Positions 46,401 through 58,860 are shown, numbered from the stretch's first letter. The stretch is 64,000 nt of DNA from Tillandsia leiboldiana (GCA_029204045.2 CM055065.1:9080363-9144362); one strand, 5' to 3'. A program made the numbers and translations. Notes: generated by a model from the sequence alone, not told the origin.

Positions 46401-49400
46401 ATCGGCTCATCAGCCTTATATTTATCTTTTAAACCTGTTCGACTCATCTAAGTCGAAACCAGCGATCCCTCTCTACCTCTGTAAACCCGCTTCGGCATTC
46501 ACCGGTCGTTGCGGTTGCGAGGAGTTTTCAGAGGAGAACCCGGCCGAGCGGATCCCTCCTCAGCCCAATCGCTTGATTGTTGGCACCCAGCGCACTTCGA
46601 CACCTCTGGAGGGTCACCTAGGGGCTGATCGCGCGCAAGCCATATTTGGCCCCAACAACCTTCTTAGCACGTCCGGTGGGACATTCAGGTAATTTTTAGC
46701 TAGTTCTACCGTTAGCATATCACAGCTTCCAGAGCTGTATGGGGAGTCGGCACAACCGGAGCCGTCCCTGTCAGAGATATATGGGTAATTAGCCCAAATG
46801 ATGAGATCTTTGGAGAACAGAATTCGAACCTGGGACGCCAACGCCTACGGATGAAAGCCTCGCTCGATTCGGGCAATTTTTAGCCCGAGAGGAGCTACAG
46901 GGAGCTCCAGCAGTCCTACCACTGCTGCTATCGACACAGTCGGTTGTGTCGACACCGGAGACGTTGCAGATTACGCCCCCCACAACGACACTTATGCCGA
47001 GGGCAGGGCAGTCACAAATGGCTCCTATCCCAGTGCAGGATAGGCCGATAAGTTCGATCATCAGCCACCAGCGGAAAACCGACCAGGATGAAGCTGTGTC
47101 GCCCGTTCCGTCGGCGCATCAGCCCCACGCTAGGGGCAGGAAGACCAGGGAGCAGGATCCGGAGACGAGATCTGCCCAAAAGCAGGCAGGCCAAGCATCC
47201 CCAGAGAGGCCCACCAAGGGAAATAGGGGGACCTTGGGCAGTCAGTTGGCCCAGGAGCAAAGAGCCCAGCCATGGTCGGAGCCATGGGGAAGAGAGGGAA
47301 TTTCCGGGAAGCATCCGAGGGAGACAAGATCACTGGCAGACGCACCGATAGAACATTGGTCCATGCCCAAAGGATCGGCCTGGAGCCAAGAGTCGATCAC
47401 AGCGGAGGGGCAAAAGCGTCGGAAGCGGAGACCAGGGGCTAACGCCCGAAGCGGCGGCGCTATGGCCAGGTGGCCAGAGGTAGACCCTCGGCGGAAACAA
47501 CCCATGAGGCGACAGCTTTTCGTGCTAAGACCCCACACCGTGGAAGCGAAAAGAAATGAAATCGCTTTACTCGAGAAAAATTCGGCATACCTAGAGCTGA
47601 ATAAAGAGGTCAACGAGGGCCGGTTTACTTTTGCCTGCCACGAAAGCACTGATAAGATAAAACCTAATCCTTTTTTCCCACAGGTGAATATGGTAGAGAC
47701 AGAGGAAAACGAGTCGGCATTAAAATCTGAGTTCCCTGAAAAAGGGACACTGACGAACAACACCCCTCAGCACACGATGTAAAGCCAGGATGACAATCGA
47801 AAAATGGGGCGAATTCTTCCTCAGCATACCCCAGGAAGTCAAGAAACGACTCACCCTCCCCAATCCAGGCAAAGACGAAATTCACCAGGACTCGGTACTA
47901 GATCAATGTCTAGCCAAGGGGTCGAACAAGCAGCCTCCGACGAAGGAGGACGAGAAGGACGAACAAGGTGGGGCTGTACAACGAGCCTTGTGTGAGTCGT
48001 ACGGCTCGAGAAGACCGGGACTGCAGACAAACGACTACAAAGGGCCTGGAGCCCCACTACAACATCAGCGCTCTTACTACAGCTCCCGGGAAAGCAGTAG
48101 CCAGGGGGCCCCCCGAAGAGCGTTTGGCCGAGAGGCCGAAGTAAGACGGATGTATGAGCCACAGCCGCGCCCATATCGAAACAGGCCCTGCGAGTCAGCT
48201 GGCTATTCGTGAACGAGGCCAAACCTCTGAGTCTTACACCGCCACGACAATCGGCTAGGGGCACTGGCTACCCCCCTCGCTCCTGACAAAGAATTCTCCT
48301 GGCTTACGATGGGGGAAGTGAATGCCTTGGCAATCCGCCTAGTAAAACAGCTTCAAATCCAGCCGTGGCCAAGGTCGTAGAAAGGCGAAAGATCCTCAGG
48401 GAACACCTGAAGGAAGTGGACCCATCGACCGAAGGGACGACCGAAAGACATACCACTCCAGATAGGCCGAACTGGTGGCACGGTTTGGCAATGACAAAGA
48501 CACAAAAGCCTCGGCAGCAACGAGCCCACGCCGACACGAAGAAAGAAGTAAGGGCCCAAAGACCGCAGTTGGGCCCAGGCGAGGCACGACTTATGTAGCG
48601 AACGTCGTTTCGCCCTGGACGAAATGAGTGTAAAGACGAAACAACCACGCTACGGTTGGTGATGGAAGAGCCAGCGAGCGTCCGACAGGAGCTGGATGCA
48701 AGACTTCGAGCTCTCGAAGTCATGATTCGGCGCGGCAATGGCGCCCTAGGTGGCCGCAATAGACGACCTCCAAAGGAACGAGACGTTGAGGCCTCGTTTG
48801 AAGAAATCGGAAGAACGAGTGAAGAGAGACCCCGAACCGATGACGGTTCGAGCGAGATAGACCTGATAAGGCCTTGTCGAGAGGAGTACTGAAATGGGCT
48901 CCACCTGAGCCCGAATGATGTAGGCCAGCCAGAAAGGGTCGGCCGGGATAGAGTTGCCAGTCATCCCGAGTTCAAAACCGAAAATCGATGAAAGCCATGA
49001 TCGGCCAAAAGGGCTGAAGAAGGGTCGTGCAGCCGAAGCTGTTCAGTCGGAACACTTCGAGTTAAAAAGTTCTAGGGCAAGGGACACTTGAACCCCGGAA
49101 GATGACGTACGGGCCATCCCGAGCGTTCTCAAAATTTCTCGGGCAGTAAGCAGAGACCCTGCCAAGGTATGGGAAAATTGCTGGACGCAGATATTAGTGC
49201 CAAGAGGCAAATCATTTTCGGCAATCGCCCAAACGGCGCGTCGGCCGATTGCCGAGGGGGTATTGTTTAGACCAGATTTTTCGCCACATAAGAAAGCGAC
49301 ACGTGGCGTACACCATCGGTTAAAATCATCAGCCGATGAAAGAAAGGGTCAACCGAAGAAAGACCCGCGTACTGATCTGGATCGGTTTCAGTTGCATAGA

Positions 49401-52400
49401 AGCACAGCACGCTACACCCGCCATCGGCTGAGGGCATCAGCCAACAGGAGAAACAGCCGACAGAAGAATCTGCCAACAGAAGGAGTCACGGATCACTCAA
49501 GACCGACTTTGGCTGACAGTATCCACTAGACCTTCCTAGCCAATTGACAGAAGGGGCGGGAATCGGAATCGGTCTTGAGGGATTTCAATCCGATGAATGA
49601 AGGATTTGGAAAAGGAATGCGGGCGCGAATTGCGCAATTAGCCCAGAAGGGCAAACAACGCCCAGCGTCGGAAAACGCCGAGAATTACATTTCTGGCGCA
49701 ACTATCAGGGGATGAACCTAGACGGAAAAATGGCTATCAAGGATAGCCGATTTAAAAGGAAGCCGTTCAGAATTTCACGATGATTCCCCCCAATTAACGC
49801 CAATAATTCAAATCGGTGCCTAATAAGTCGGATCGGGATGTTTATAAATATCCGAACCATCGAAGAGATCAGGGTCCGGCAACCTCGTAAGCCCGATACC
49901 ACCCCAGCTTCTTCATTTATCTAGGAATAGGCTAACTTAACTCTTTTTTTTTTTTTACTGCTTTCCTAGGAGTAGACTTAATTGTAATCCTTCTATCCCT
50001 TTTCCTCCACTTGTATCCTCTTTCTTTTTTTTTTTTTTATCAATATAAAGTGTAAATCGGCTCTGCCGTGTCTTTATCTTGTTATTTTCGTACATTTAGA
50101 GTGTAGACCGACCCATTGGTCGTGTCTTTATTTGCCCTTTTTGCGCTTTAAATTTACAATCGGTTCATCAACCGTATATTTATTTCTTAAACCTCTTCAA
50201 CTCATCTAAGTTGAAACCAGCGATCCCTCTCTACCTCCGCAAACCCGCTTCGGCAGTCACCGGTCGTTGCGGTTGCGAGGAGTTACCAGAGGAGAACCGA
50301 CCGAGCGGATCCCTCGTTGGCCCCCGATCGCTTGATTATTGGCACGCGGCGCACTTCGACACCTCTGGAGGGTCACCCAGGGGCAGATCGTGCGCAAGCC
50401 ATATTTTGGTCCCAACAATCTCATAGGAATTTTTTCCTACACCCATAGCATAGTTAAGCTATGCTCCAAAATATAAAGCATCCAAACAGGCCCTTAGTCT
50501 TTTTTAATGAAATTGGGAAATTTCATCCATTGTAAAGCAAGGAAAAGCTTTATGCTTAAGTTTGTTTAGTTGCTTAAGGAACATCTTGAGTGTGGGAATT
50601 TTTGCGTATTGCCTGGTTTCACTGAAACTCCTGGTTGAAAATTTGGAGTTAACACATGTACAGTAACAATACCAAGCTTGGTGGATATATCCTTTATTTT
50701 GGTTGGGAAACATGTGGAGGGCATCTAGAGCCTTATAACTATTTTTGAAAATCTTTAGTTATCTGATTTTACTAATCCATTATGGTGATAAAGTTGAACA
50801 TATCAATGGATATCAGAAGATTTTGAATTTAACCCAGATTACACTTTTATGTGTAATAAATTTTTGGGGGTTGTGACTTCAAGAGTAGCGATTTTAAATA
50901 GCAAATGAATCAAGGGCCTTGCAACTTTTGTAATGGAAAACATGGTTCAATTAACTTGTTGATGTATTCTAAGGAATGAAAATCTACACTGTTGACTTAG
51001 GACCTTCAAAGTTACACCAAGCTATTGATTTTGTTTCGATGCATTGGAATTATCAAAGCTGCCGGTTCATTATTGGTTTATATTGAAGAGAGAACGATTT
51101 TTTTTTCTTTTTTTTTTTTCGGAACACATAATCATATCATTGTTTGTCATTCATAACCTTAAAGGTTGGTAGAAAAAAAATAGTAATTCATTCTACATGC
51201 AATGCTAGGTAATTTGTGGTAAAATATTATGTTTTCAATTTTTGCTTTTAATTTTAGATTTTAGATTACACAATAAAGGAGCCAAAAATCGAAGACTTTT
51301 AGGAAATCGGGTAGATGAAGCAAAAAGACTATGTGAAGAGACAAATTTCAACAATAACTTAAAAAAAAAAAGAAAAAAAGACCTGAAAGGTGTAAGGTGA
51401 AAAAAAAAAGTATTTAGAAAGGAACCTGGCCTATTATTTATCATCTTAAATGTCCCTCTTTTGTTATAAACCTGTTAGTTATCTTGAGTTCAAGCTTCCT
51501 CATTGTGGAAACCCTTATTTGCTAGTTACATAAACTACTTTGTTGTATGTTGGCAAATGGTTTCGTTATGCTGCATTCTCATAGATCAATATCCAAAAAA
51601 GTGTCACCGAGATGCCAAGCAAGGAAGCTTCCTATAATCTTACCTCATGGAAAAGTTAATCAGGTGGCAGTTAGTGTTATTTCATCAGTCTTCCTGGATC
51701 ATTCAACCTAAGCATTATAAATAGATGTTTTTATTTCACCATCCACACTTGGAGATTTCCCGTAAGTTTGCTAAAATTTTTCTTTTTGGTGTTTTCGCAA
51801 TTAGTGCTTATCAACCAATATTTCCTGGCAATTGATTTGGTTTTAGAGTTTTTACTTCTTTCTCGGTTCAAATTTTCTGTCTTCTTTCTTTTTATAGATA
51901 TTTTTTGCTTTTCACCTATTCAACTTCTAAATTATGTTTTGAAAATTTTCATCAACTGTTGTTCCAAAAGGCAGTGCATTCAGTTGCATCTGTGGATTTG
52001 GTTGTTTGGCAGCTCTGCATAGGCTACACTGACATATGGTGTAGGTGCCCGCATAACAAACACATAACTAGGCTGCCCACTATCAGACCTTTTTTTGGCA
52101 TGCATTAGCAGGTTTTGCATTGTTTAGTAATGTGATTACTTGTCTTAATTTTTCATTTTAGGAGCATGAGGGTTATCCATCTGGATCAATGGTTGACTAT
52201 GCTTGCGACCGGGATGGCTCCCCTATATTAGCAGTTAGCAGTCTAGCAGTTCATTCAAAGGTTTGATTGGCTACATCACCCTTTCATACATCTGGAGCTG
52301 ATGTTATTATAGTCATGAGTCTAGCTTGAAATAACTGATGTACAATCCCTCAATCCTCATTTAAGTTTAAAATTTTTAAGACCGTGCAGCTAACTATACT

Positions 52401-55400
52401 TTCATGTACAGAATCTTTCAGGAAATCCGAAATGTTCCTTGCTTGTCGCCAAGGATCCTGCAGATAGGACAGATATAACAATCACAATATATGGAGATGC
52501 TACGCCTGTAAGCACATTACTATCCCTTTGCCCCATCTCTCCCTTTGCTACGCCTGCATTTCACATTTCATTGTTCATACTGATCCACCTACTAGTGTTT
52601 GCCTCCTAGTATGTCCTATGATATCTTATTATTTATCTTGTTATTTGCTTTGCATTGTAAAGTGCTAGATAGCCCTTTGAGTTATCATCATACTGCTTCT
52701 TTCTTTATCGACTCTACAATAACATATTTCTAACATTATAGCTTATGTGAGCAGTTTGATTTCCCGGCCAGCATGTTATCTCATCTTATGCTATCTAAAA
52801 GTAAGGCACAAGTAGCTTATTGCCTTAACAGTTAAACCTAATGGCAGCAGTTTGTTCGGTTACGTTCTGTTCTTGTTCTACTAACGCAGTTTGATGCTCT
52901 ATGAGTTCCACTTTATGAACAGAGATTTGAACCTATCTTATTTGTAAACTAATTCAAAATTTTGAGTCCTACATATGCACTGTAGACTTGTTATTCCTCA
53001 GTTATGCCATTGTCAATCTGTTTATGACTTAATGTGCGTTGATTAAGCATTCTATTGTCTTTACTTAAGGTTCCAGAAGATGATAGAGATGTCGTACGGA
53101 CTGCATACTTGAGGAGACATCCTGATGCATTCTGGGTAATATTTTGGTCACTTATTCCTATCTTCTACTCACAATTATGTTTGTATGCCACCATGGTGTT
53201 ATCTGATATATTAAAGCCTTTAATTATAGGTTGACTTTGGCGACTTCAGTTTTGTTCATATCAAACCGAAATTTGTGAGATATGTATCTGGAGTTGCTAC
53301 AGCTGTGCTTGGATCAGGAGGTATGCGGATGAGCAGTTATGTTGAAGAACTAGAATTTAGAGACAACATGAAGATAGTATCATCCATCAATTACTTTTTG
53401 GAAAAATGATTGTTACTGCTGTTTCATTTTGGCCTGAAATGGCCTTTTGAGGTCTAAACATGCTTCTCGTGCTTTTGGGTGATAAAATACCTTACATATT
53501 TTGTGGCACATAGAAACAATTGTAGGTAAGTTTAAGTTGGTATTAGATGTTAGAAAGAATACATAATCTTTTGATTTCAGTAGCCGACTTACTGGTTATT
53601 GGTGATATTACTGTCACCAGAATTTAGTGCAGAGGAGTATAAGGCTGGGCAAGTGGATCCTATTTCTCAGTTTTCAAATCCTGTTACGGTATTCCAACCT
53701 CGTCTCTGTTACCTTCTTTTACCTTTTGATTATTTATTTTTTCCCGCACTTCAACTCGTCTTTTTTGTAGTCCCACATGAACAGGGATCATGCTGAAGAT
53801 ACAAAGCTAATAGTGCAACATTCAATCTCGGTAAAGGTGTGCTGATCTGAGATTCACTTGTATCAAAGTGCCATAAAAGGAATTACATTATTGTAAATTG
53901 AATAAAAACTTCTGTTTAGACAGTGAAGCAGTTTAGTTTCCTTGAAAATTTTAGATGAGTTCCGTTACCATGAAGCCTGTTCCTAATTTTTCTCATCTGG
54001 GTTTTGATTTTCTCAGTACTTATTGTTTGGGATTTGAGATTGAGACTCTTTATAGGTAGACAGAGACAAATTGCCTTTCCACAACCTGCTTGGAAAACAG
54101 AAATTATGCTATCATTTAGTGTTTTAAGGAGCCTAATAGAATTTTAGCAACCACGTTATGTTGTGCTCATATTAAACTAGTTACAATACATTCTTGATGG
54201 AACTAGTTAGTTCCTGCAACTATAGTGTGCTTAGTTCCATGGGAAAGATCTACTGTAATCTTTGTTATAATGTTAGTTTAGATTCGTTTAAATGTGATTT
54301 CGAAAATGAAGCCGCCATTGATTTCCTGTAATTTAGAATATTTATGTTCATATAAGGAAACACTTCTTTGTGTTTGTCAGGCTTTGGTGGCGTCTGTACT
54401 CATAGTTCATTCTTTTTCACCTTTGAATGTTTCAAATGTTAATATAGGAAAATATCTTCAGGTGGATTCTGCTTACATGCTGGATGTGGATAGTCTTGGT
54501 TTCAATGTGAAGGTAGTAATATTGTTCTTCTATCTATTTCTGTTTCGGTATTGTACTGTTGGTGATGTTTCCATGAATTTTGATATCTTATGGTGAATGT
54601 ATTGCATTAAGTTAGGTCATATTGTTTTCTTATCTCTCACTGCTACATCGAAAGAAAAGTTTGCTCTGTAGGTATTGAAAGTTTCTTTCACAACCTAATC
54701 CATCCTTAAAAGTAACTCTGCGAGAAGGAATGATAATGCTGATAGCTTGTGTTTCCTATGTAGGCCTATTAATCAAATATGTTTGTGCATCTCCAGTTTG
54801 TGTATCCTTTGCCTCCAAGCAGCATTTGTAGCATTATTTCTTTTGGTGTAACTGGGTAAGCTAAACGGGCGCTTTGTAAATCAGATTTACCTAGCTCTAA
54901 GTATGTTTGATAGTTCTGAGAATAGGTGCTGTCGGCACTTAGAGGAATAAAAACCTCTGTAGGTTTGACCCTACAACATAGCTATGGTGTACCATGTTAA
55001 TAACTTTAGCTGTCATCATACAAATTTCAACGCTATTGATCTCCTATACAAACAATCTGTTTGCTTTTTTAATTGAACTATTTGTTCTCATTCATTTGAA
55101 TTCCACCACTTATTTGTGCTTTCTATATTTAGGCTGTTTATCAAGGAAACAGTATGAAGCTTCGGATCCCTTTCCCAAGGCCGGCAGAAGGCAGAAAGTA
55201 AGCCATAGAAATATCTGCATTATGCTTTCATAAATGTTGTTTTTTATATGTTTTCTTCCATTCTTTTTGGTTGCTCAAAACTGGGGATGGCGGTAGTTTC
55301 CATATCTCAAAATTGTCGTTGCCTTGTTTATTATGCAGGGATGTCAAGGCTCTTATTGTCGAAATGCTTCAATCTGCAAGAGCCTCGATTTCAACCACGG

Positions 55401-55405
55401 AATAA
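35017..55405 (+). CDS. HugZ/HOZ-like FMN split-barrel protein with DUF2470 domain (12 coding exons)
   Basis: Exons: 35017(or 35197)-35229, 36840-36905, 43227-43313, 52162-52260, 52412-52507, 53070-53135, 53230-53320, 53621-53688, 53771-53836, 54462-54512, 55133-55197, 55339-55405. All introns are GT-AG and frame holds to TAA. From ATG 35197 the product is 284 aa; from 35017 it is 344 aa with a Ser/Pro/Arg-rich N-terminus that could be a plastid transit peptide. Exon 2 also starts with ATG. Numbered from 35197: split-barrel part (about 35-180) with LSPVDEVRTMLDRS, GYPSGSMVDYACD, NPKCSLLVAKDP and FWVDFGDFSF; DUF2470 part (about 185-280) with SHMNRDH and LGFNVKAVYQGN. It fits Arabidopsis At3g03890-type proteins, linked to heme/FMN binding in plastids. 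Databases often mislabel these as GluTR-binding protein. Introns 2 (6.3 kb) and 3 (8.8 kb) are swollen by transposons. Confidence 0.88.
35230..36839 (+). other. Intron 1 of the HOZ-like gene
   Basis: AT-rich 1.6 kb with T-runs at 35520-35555 and repeated AATTTAAATTT-like stretches at 36220-36480. No element could be bounded. Confidence 0.6.
37281..37500. repeat. CT-rich polypyrimidine tract in intron 2
   Basis: About 220 bp of (CT)n with C-run interruptions. Mirror-type polypyrimidine sequence; open frames on both strands are by-products of the repeat. Confidence 0.9.
37801..37850 (+). other. G-quadruplex-prone GGGTGA tract in intron 2
   Basis: Six or more G-triplets spaced by TGA/TAA (GAGGGTGAGGGTAAGGGTGA and on) lie on the transcribed-sense strand. 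This meets the usual G3N1-7 pattern. Confidence 0.7.
38178..42175 (-). mobile_element. 4.0 kb gypsy solo LTR in intron 2, antisense to the gene
   Basis: Ends TGTCACGCCCTGGG and GGGTCCTCACA, flanked by a perfect TCAAC duplication (38173-38177, 42176-42180). Its left 880 bp is the reverse complement of the LTR that precedes the PBS at 28437. Its right part matches the LTR fragments at 1-614 and 5181-5838. No internal region or pol remains, so it is a solo LTR. It includes a C10 run near 39220 and GC-rich (CG-dense) sequence at 41580-41890. Confidence 0.88.
42181..43226 (+). other. Remainder of intron 2
   Basis: AT-rich intron sequence. No repeat boundary or gene seen. Confidence 0.6.
43487..44104. 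mobile_element. 618-bp non-autonomous DNA element with 15-bp TIRs in intron 3
   Basis: The perfect inverted termini TAGTTAGTTAATTCG and CGAATTAACTAACTA bound AT-rich DNA full of GCGAATTATTCG-like palindromes. If the outer TA is the target site, a Tc1/mariner-type origin is possible. The family was not recognised. Confidence 0.65.
45511..50417 (+). mobile_element. Non-autonomous LTR retrotransposon (no pol) nested in the Harbinger-like element
   Basis: Two LTRs, 45511-46657 (1147 bp) and 49264-50417 (1154 bp), start TGTTTAGACCAGATTTTTCG and end CCCAACA, with high similarity. Each has a TATA box (46089-46096, 49843-49850) and a T-rich 3' part. GCCGAGGGGGTAT before the second LTR is a likely polypurine tract, giving plus orientation. 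GCACGTCCGGTGGGAC shortly after LTR1 resembles the Tat/Ogre-lineage primer region (weak). The 2.6 kb interior has no reverse transcriptase or integrase. Flanks ACTTC and ATCTC are not a clean target duplication. Confidence 0.88.
46946..47782 (+). CDS. Unrecognised ORF inside the pol-less LTR element (278 aa), possibly Gag-derived
   Basis: The frame is rich in Gln, Arg, Pro and Ser with no domain I recognise. Its place after the 5' LTR is where gag would be, and a second open frame (47790-48212) follows at once, suggesting a broken longer ORF. No zinc knuckle or capsid motif is visible. It may have no function. Confidence 0.35.
   Translation: MSTPETLQITPPTTTLMPRAGQSQMAPIPVQDRPISSIISHQRKTDQDEAVSPVPSAHQPHARGRKTREQDPETRSAQKQAGQASPERPTKGNRGTLGSQLAQEQRAQPWSEPWGREGISGKHPRETRSLADAPIEHWSMPKGSAWSQESITAEGQKRRKRRPGANARSGGAMARWPEVDPRRKQPMRRQLFVLRPHTVEAKRNEIALLEKNSAYLELNKEVNEGRFTFACHESTDKIKPNPFFPQVNMVETEENESALKSEFPEKGTLTNNTPQHTM
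50497..52161 (+). other. End of intron 3
   Basis: AT-rich intron with A and T runs near 51090-51120 and 51360-51410. No element bounded. Confidence 0.6.
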
Positions 55406-57514
55406 AAACTTTGTTGATCGCAGGTAATGTTTCTGATGAGTTGTTGATTTCTCCTGTTTGAAATATTGCTTAGTACGTGTTCTTTCTTTACTCCTCTTTA
55501 ACATGTAAAAGAATCTTAAAGAGGAATACATTAGTTAATGCTCATGTAGTATTAGCATATCGTAGTAGCCTTGGTGAACTTATCCGTATGACACTGGTTG
55601 GACTCTTGGAGATGCATAGAAGCTGAAAAGTATCTTACTACATATTTACAACAAACCTGCTTTAAACACACTTGCACCTGATAGATAGACCTTTTCGCTT
55701 GTAAAATATGAAATTATATTATCACGAACTTCAACAGATTTTGTGCAAATTGTTTCTGTTCCCACTCAGTATGTCTGAAATGTTCTGCCAAATCAACTGG
55801 TACTACAGCCAATAGATCTATAAAAACTGTATCTAGAACAATGAAGCTATACAATTGTCGAATAAAGGCCTCTATAATTTTTCTATTCTTTTTTTCCTCT
55901 TTCCTGCGGACAGTTCAATTTGGGCACCGATGATGTAGCGGACAGAATGAGGAATATATGAGATACCAGTAATAATATGCAAAGGAATAAATTTGTATTT
56001 CTCTGCCTTTGAAAGTTCACTGAGTTACCATACTTCTCTTGAATGAAAATGAAAGCGAAATGGGTTGTGTTAAATTTGTAAATGTTTACAAATTGAAACT
56101 ATGTGAAGAAAATTGGTTTGTGTTAAATTTGTGGTGATTGTTACATATTGAAACTATGTAAACATATGTGAGGTAAATGCCAAAGCGTGAGACAGCTGGT
56201 AGGCCCCTCCCTTGCTGTTGTCTTGTATTATGTCTTAAAAGCAAATTGGTCTGTTATTTTATCCCCATATATGGTGATTGTGATGTTCTTTCAGAGAGAG
56301 GAGGAGCTTGTTGGGCTTATCTGGCTTTTATCGTGTATCATTCCAAAAACTATTTGTTCTCGAGTTCCTAGCAGATAGCTCTCTCTTTTTTGTTTTCTTT
56401 TTTATTATTATTACTTTTGTTTTGTCCTCTCTGTTTTTTAATGTATCATTTGAGTGGATCAGAGTTGCAGTTGAAGAGGAAAAATCATCCTTCTTTGGTT
56501 CTTGAAACAAATGGTTTGATTGGAAATATTGTGTAAACTAAATGAAAACTGAAAAGCAATTTTTTTTGTTTTTTTTTTTTAAAAAAAAAACAAAGACAAA
56601 TTGCATTTGACATAATTTTTTCGTTTACAATCAATTATTGAACACCTTTATATGTGTACTTATTTGCAGAGGGTTGTATTTTGGAAAGAGGAATCTGGAT
56701 ATGTGGAAAGCAGAAGCACTTCATAGCTAGAGAATCATGCAGGCAATTGATGAAATGAAAATGACCAACCCATGGATGGATCTAAAAATCACTGTATTCA
56801 ACCTAGTTAAAATCTTTAATTTTACTATCTAATTTTTTTAACTTATTTGATTTGATTTTTTTTTTTTTTTTTTTTTTTAATGGCTTTGCAAAAATTAGTA
56901 CTATCACCCAGTATATCTGAACATTGCAAAAAAATTCTATTTACAAATTCAATTGTAGGATTAAAAGCATAAGATGCATTGTACCGGGAGAGCAGGAAAT
57001 AATTTATTAGGACGCAAATCAAACTTCAAAATGGTATATTTTCTCTTTAGAAGTGAGTATCCAATATCTCGTATAAATAAACCACCAAACCTCCTTTCAT
57101 TATTATTTTAAAAGGAGAATCTAGTGCTGGTAACATTAAAAATTAGTACTTTACTGCAACACAGCAATGGGCAAACCAAAAAAATAAAGCACAGTAATCT
57201 GCTATTATACCGTTGGTGATCTTAAATTTTGAAAAGTATCTTATTCTGAGTACATCCAAATTTAATTTATTAATTCATTAAATTTAAATTTAATTATCTT
57301 ATTAAATTTACTATATTACCCTTTCCTTCTCCTGAGTCCTTTATTCCGTATGAATCCAAAAGCTGGCACCTCTGTGAGTACACAATTCAGAGGTGGAATT
57401 ATTGGGGGTTTGAATACAAATCAACATGTCCACTGTGTAGCATGTGAGCACACCCACAAATATATCCTCTGTGATTCTCCTGATCTATGAGTTAAAAAGT
57501 TAAAAAAGAAAAGA
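55406..57514 (+). other. 3' flank of the HOZ-like gene
   Basis: After TAA, GATCGCAG/GTAATG (55424) and TTTGCAG/AGGGTTG (about 56670) could be a 3'-UTR intron, but no poly(A) site can be fixed. The rest is AT-rich without a gene. Confidence 0.35.
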
Positions 57515-58190
57515 TTAGAAGTGATTAAAAAATATTTTAAAAAAGTTGGAGGCCACGCAATTAAAAGAGGCATTTTTACATAGAAAATATGCATATTTTG
57601 TATTTTTGTAAAAACGATCCACTATTTTAGATTTTGAAGATTCAGTTTGAATTTTCAGTAAACTGAATATATCTCTCTTTTTCTTTTTTTTTTCTATTTT
57701 CTTTGGTTTATTTTTTTTTTTCTCTCCGACCCTCGTCGCCTCCTCTACTGCCTCCGCAGCGCTCAGGGACGGTGACGAGGGCGCAACTGCCTTCGCTAGC
57801 ATTGGCGTCAGAGGGGGACTCGGAGTAGGCACATATAAGGGCGGAGCGGACGAAGGTGATGACGTCGTGGTTGAGCTGGTGCTCGCCCTCGCTGTCGCCT
57901 CCGTCTCCTCCACCGCCCCAACATCGATGTCACACTCTATTCTCTTACCTCGTCAGCAGCTCCGCCGACGCTGATTCAGATATAATATAGATTGCTGATG
58001 TGAGTTTGCAACAAAGTGCATGGCCACGAATGGCAACGACAACGGCAACGAGAATACCGAATAATGTAAGGATGATAGGGCGGAAGAGCGTACTCAACAG
58101 AAACAATGGCTACATCAAAGGGAGAGAGAGAGAAAGAGAAAGCGATAGCAAAAAAAGAAGAAGACGGTAGAAAAAATGAAAAATAAACAG
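57515..58190. other. GC-rich patch in AT-rich DNA, origin unknown
   Basis: Sequence at 57720-57980 is GC-rich with an open minus-strand frame (Ser/Pro/Ala then poly-Lys) without homology. A comparable GC patch at 60130-60260 suggests a shared transposon family or a captured exon. I see no firm gene. Confidence 0.3.

Positions 58191-58265
<75 letters not shown>
58191..58265. repeat. (AT)n microsatellite
   Basis: Pure TA dinucleotides adjoining a MITE. Confidence 0.95.
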
Positions 58266-58267
<2 letters not shown>

Positions 58268-58505
58268 GGGTCCGATTATTATACTTTTATGAGTAAAATC
58301 TCTTTGTATTCATAAGTTTTCGGCTCTTGGATGAAAGAATGTGCGGTTAGGATTATAGTGGTTCCCTATTATTTATACTATTTCACCAGTAATCCAGTAA
58401 ATTCTAGGGCGACTACTATTATTCTAACCGCACATCCCTTCATCTAAGGGCGAAAAAGTTATGAGTATAAAGGGATTTATACTCATAAGAGTATAGTAGC
58501 CCTAC
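58266..58505. mobile_element. MITE copy with inverted ends
   Basis: ATACTTTTATGAGTAAA and (right end) TTTATACTCATAAGAGTAT form inverted termini. Inside, GAATGTGCGGTTAGGATTAT mirrors TCTAACCGCACATCCCTTC. Same family as the copies at 5.9-7.7 kb. Confidence 0.7.
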
Positions 58506-58536
58506 GCTATATATGTATATATAGTCCGACTACTAT

Positions 58537-58538
<2 letters not shown>

Positions 58539-58631
<93 letters not shown>
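58539..58631. repeat. (AT)n microsatellite
   Basis: About 93 bp of TA dinucleotides between two MITEs. Confidence 0.95.
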
Positions 58632-58634
<3 letters not shown>

Positions 58635-58860
58635 TGGCTACTATGCTATTGATAGTACCAAACACTTTGTGCTACCAAGTTTTTCATTATTAGATCAACC
58701 TCTTTGATCATTTTCAGCCTTTAGATTATACAATTCAACCAACCACCCACTAAACCCTAAGGTAGGGGCCCACTATTATCCTAACCACACATCCTTTTAT
58801 GCAAGGGTTAAAAACTTAATGGCACAAATTATTTGGTGCTATTAATAGTATAATAACCTA
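58632..58860. mobile_element. MITE copy (same family)
   Basis: The left end GCTACTATGCTATTGATAGT mirrors the right end ACTATTAATAGTATAATA-like in reverse. It contains CCTAACCACACATCC and ACCCACTAAACCCTAAGG, as at 7590-7620. Confidence 0.65.

Larger units (their letters stand above)
44262..50493. mobile_element. Harbinger-like non-autonomous element in intron 3, split by an LTR retrotransposon
   Basis: The termini GGGCCCGTTTGGAT and (reverse complement) GGGCCTGTTTGGAT are flanked by TTA duplications (44259-44261, 50494-50496). Own sequence is 44262-45510 and 50418-50493, about 1.3 kb. No transposase was seen. It contains GGGGTTGGGGTTGGGG at about 45090-45108. Confidence 0.8.

Noticed and set aside
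35017..55405. Calling the host gene glutamyl-tRNA reductase-binding protein (GluTRBP)
   Set aside because: The motifs GYPSGSMVDYACD, NPKCSLLVAKDP and FWVDFGDFSF fit the related At3g03890/HOZ group better. GluTRBP shares the fold but differs at these motifs.
57515..57913. 132-aa minus-strand ORF
   Set aside because: Low-complexity Ser/Pro and poly-Lys, no homology, and the tail runs into AT-rich DNA.
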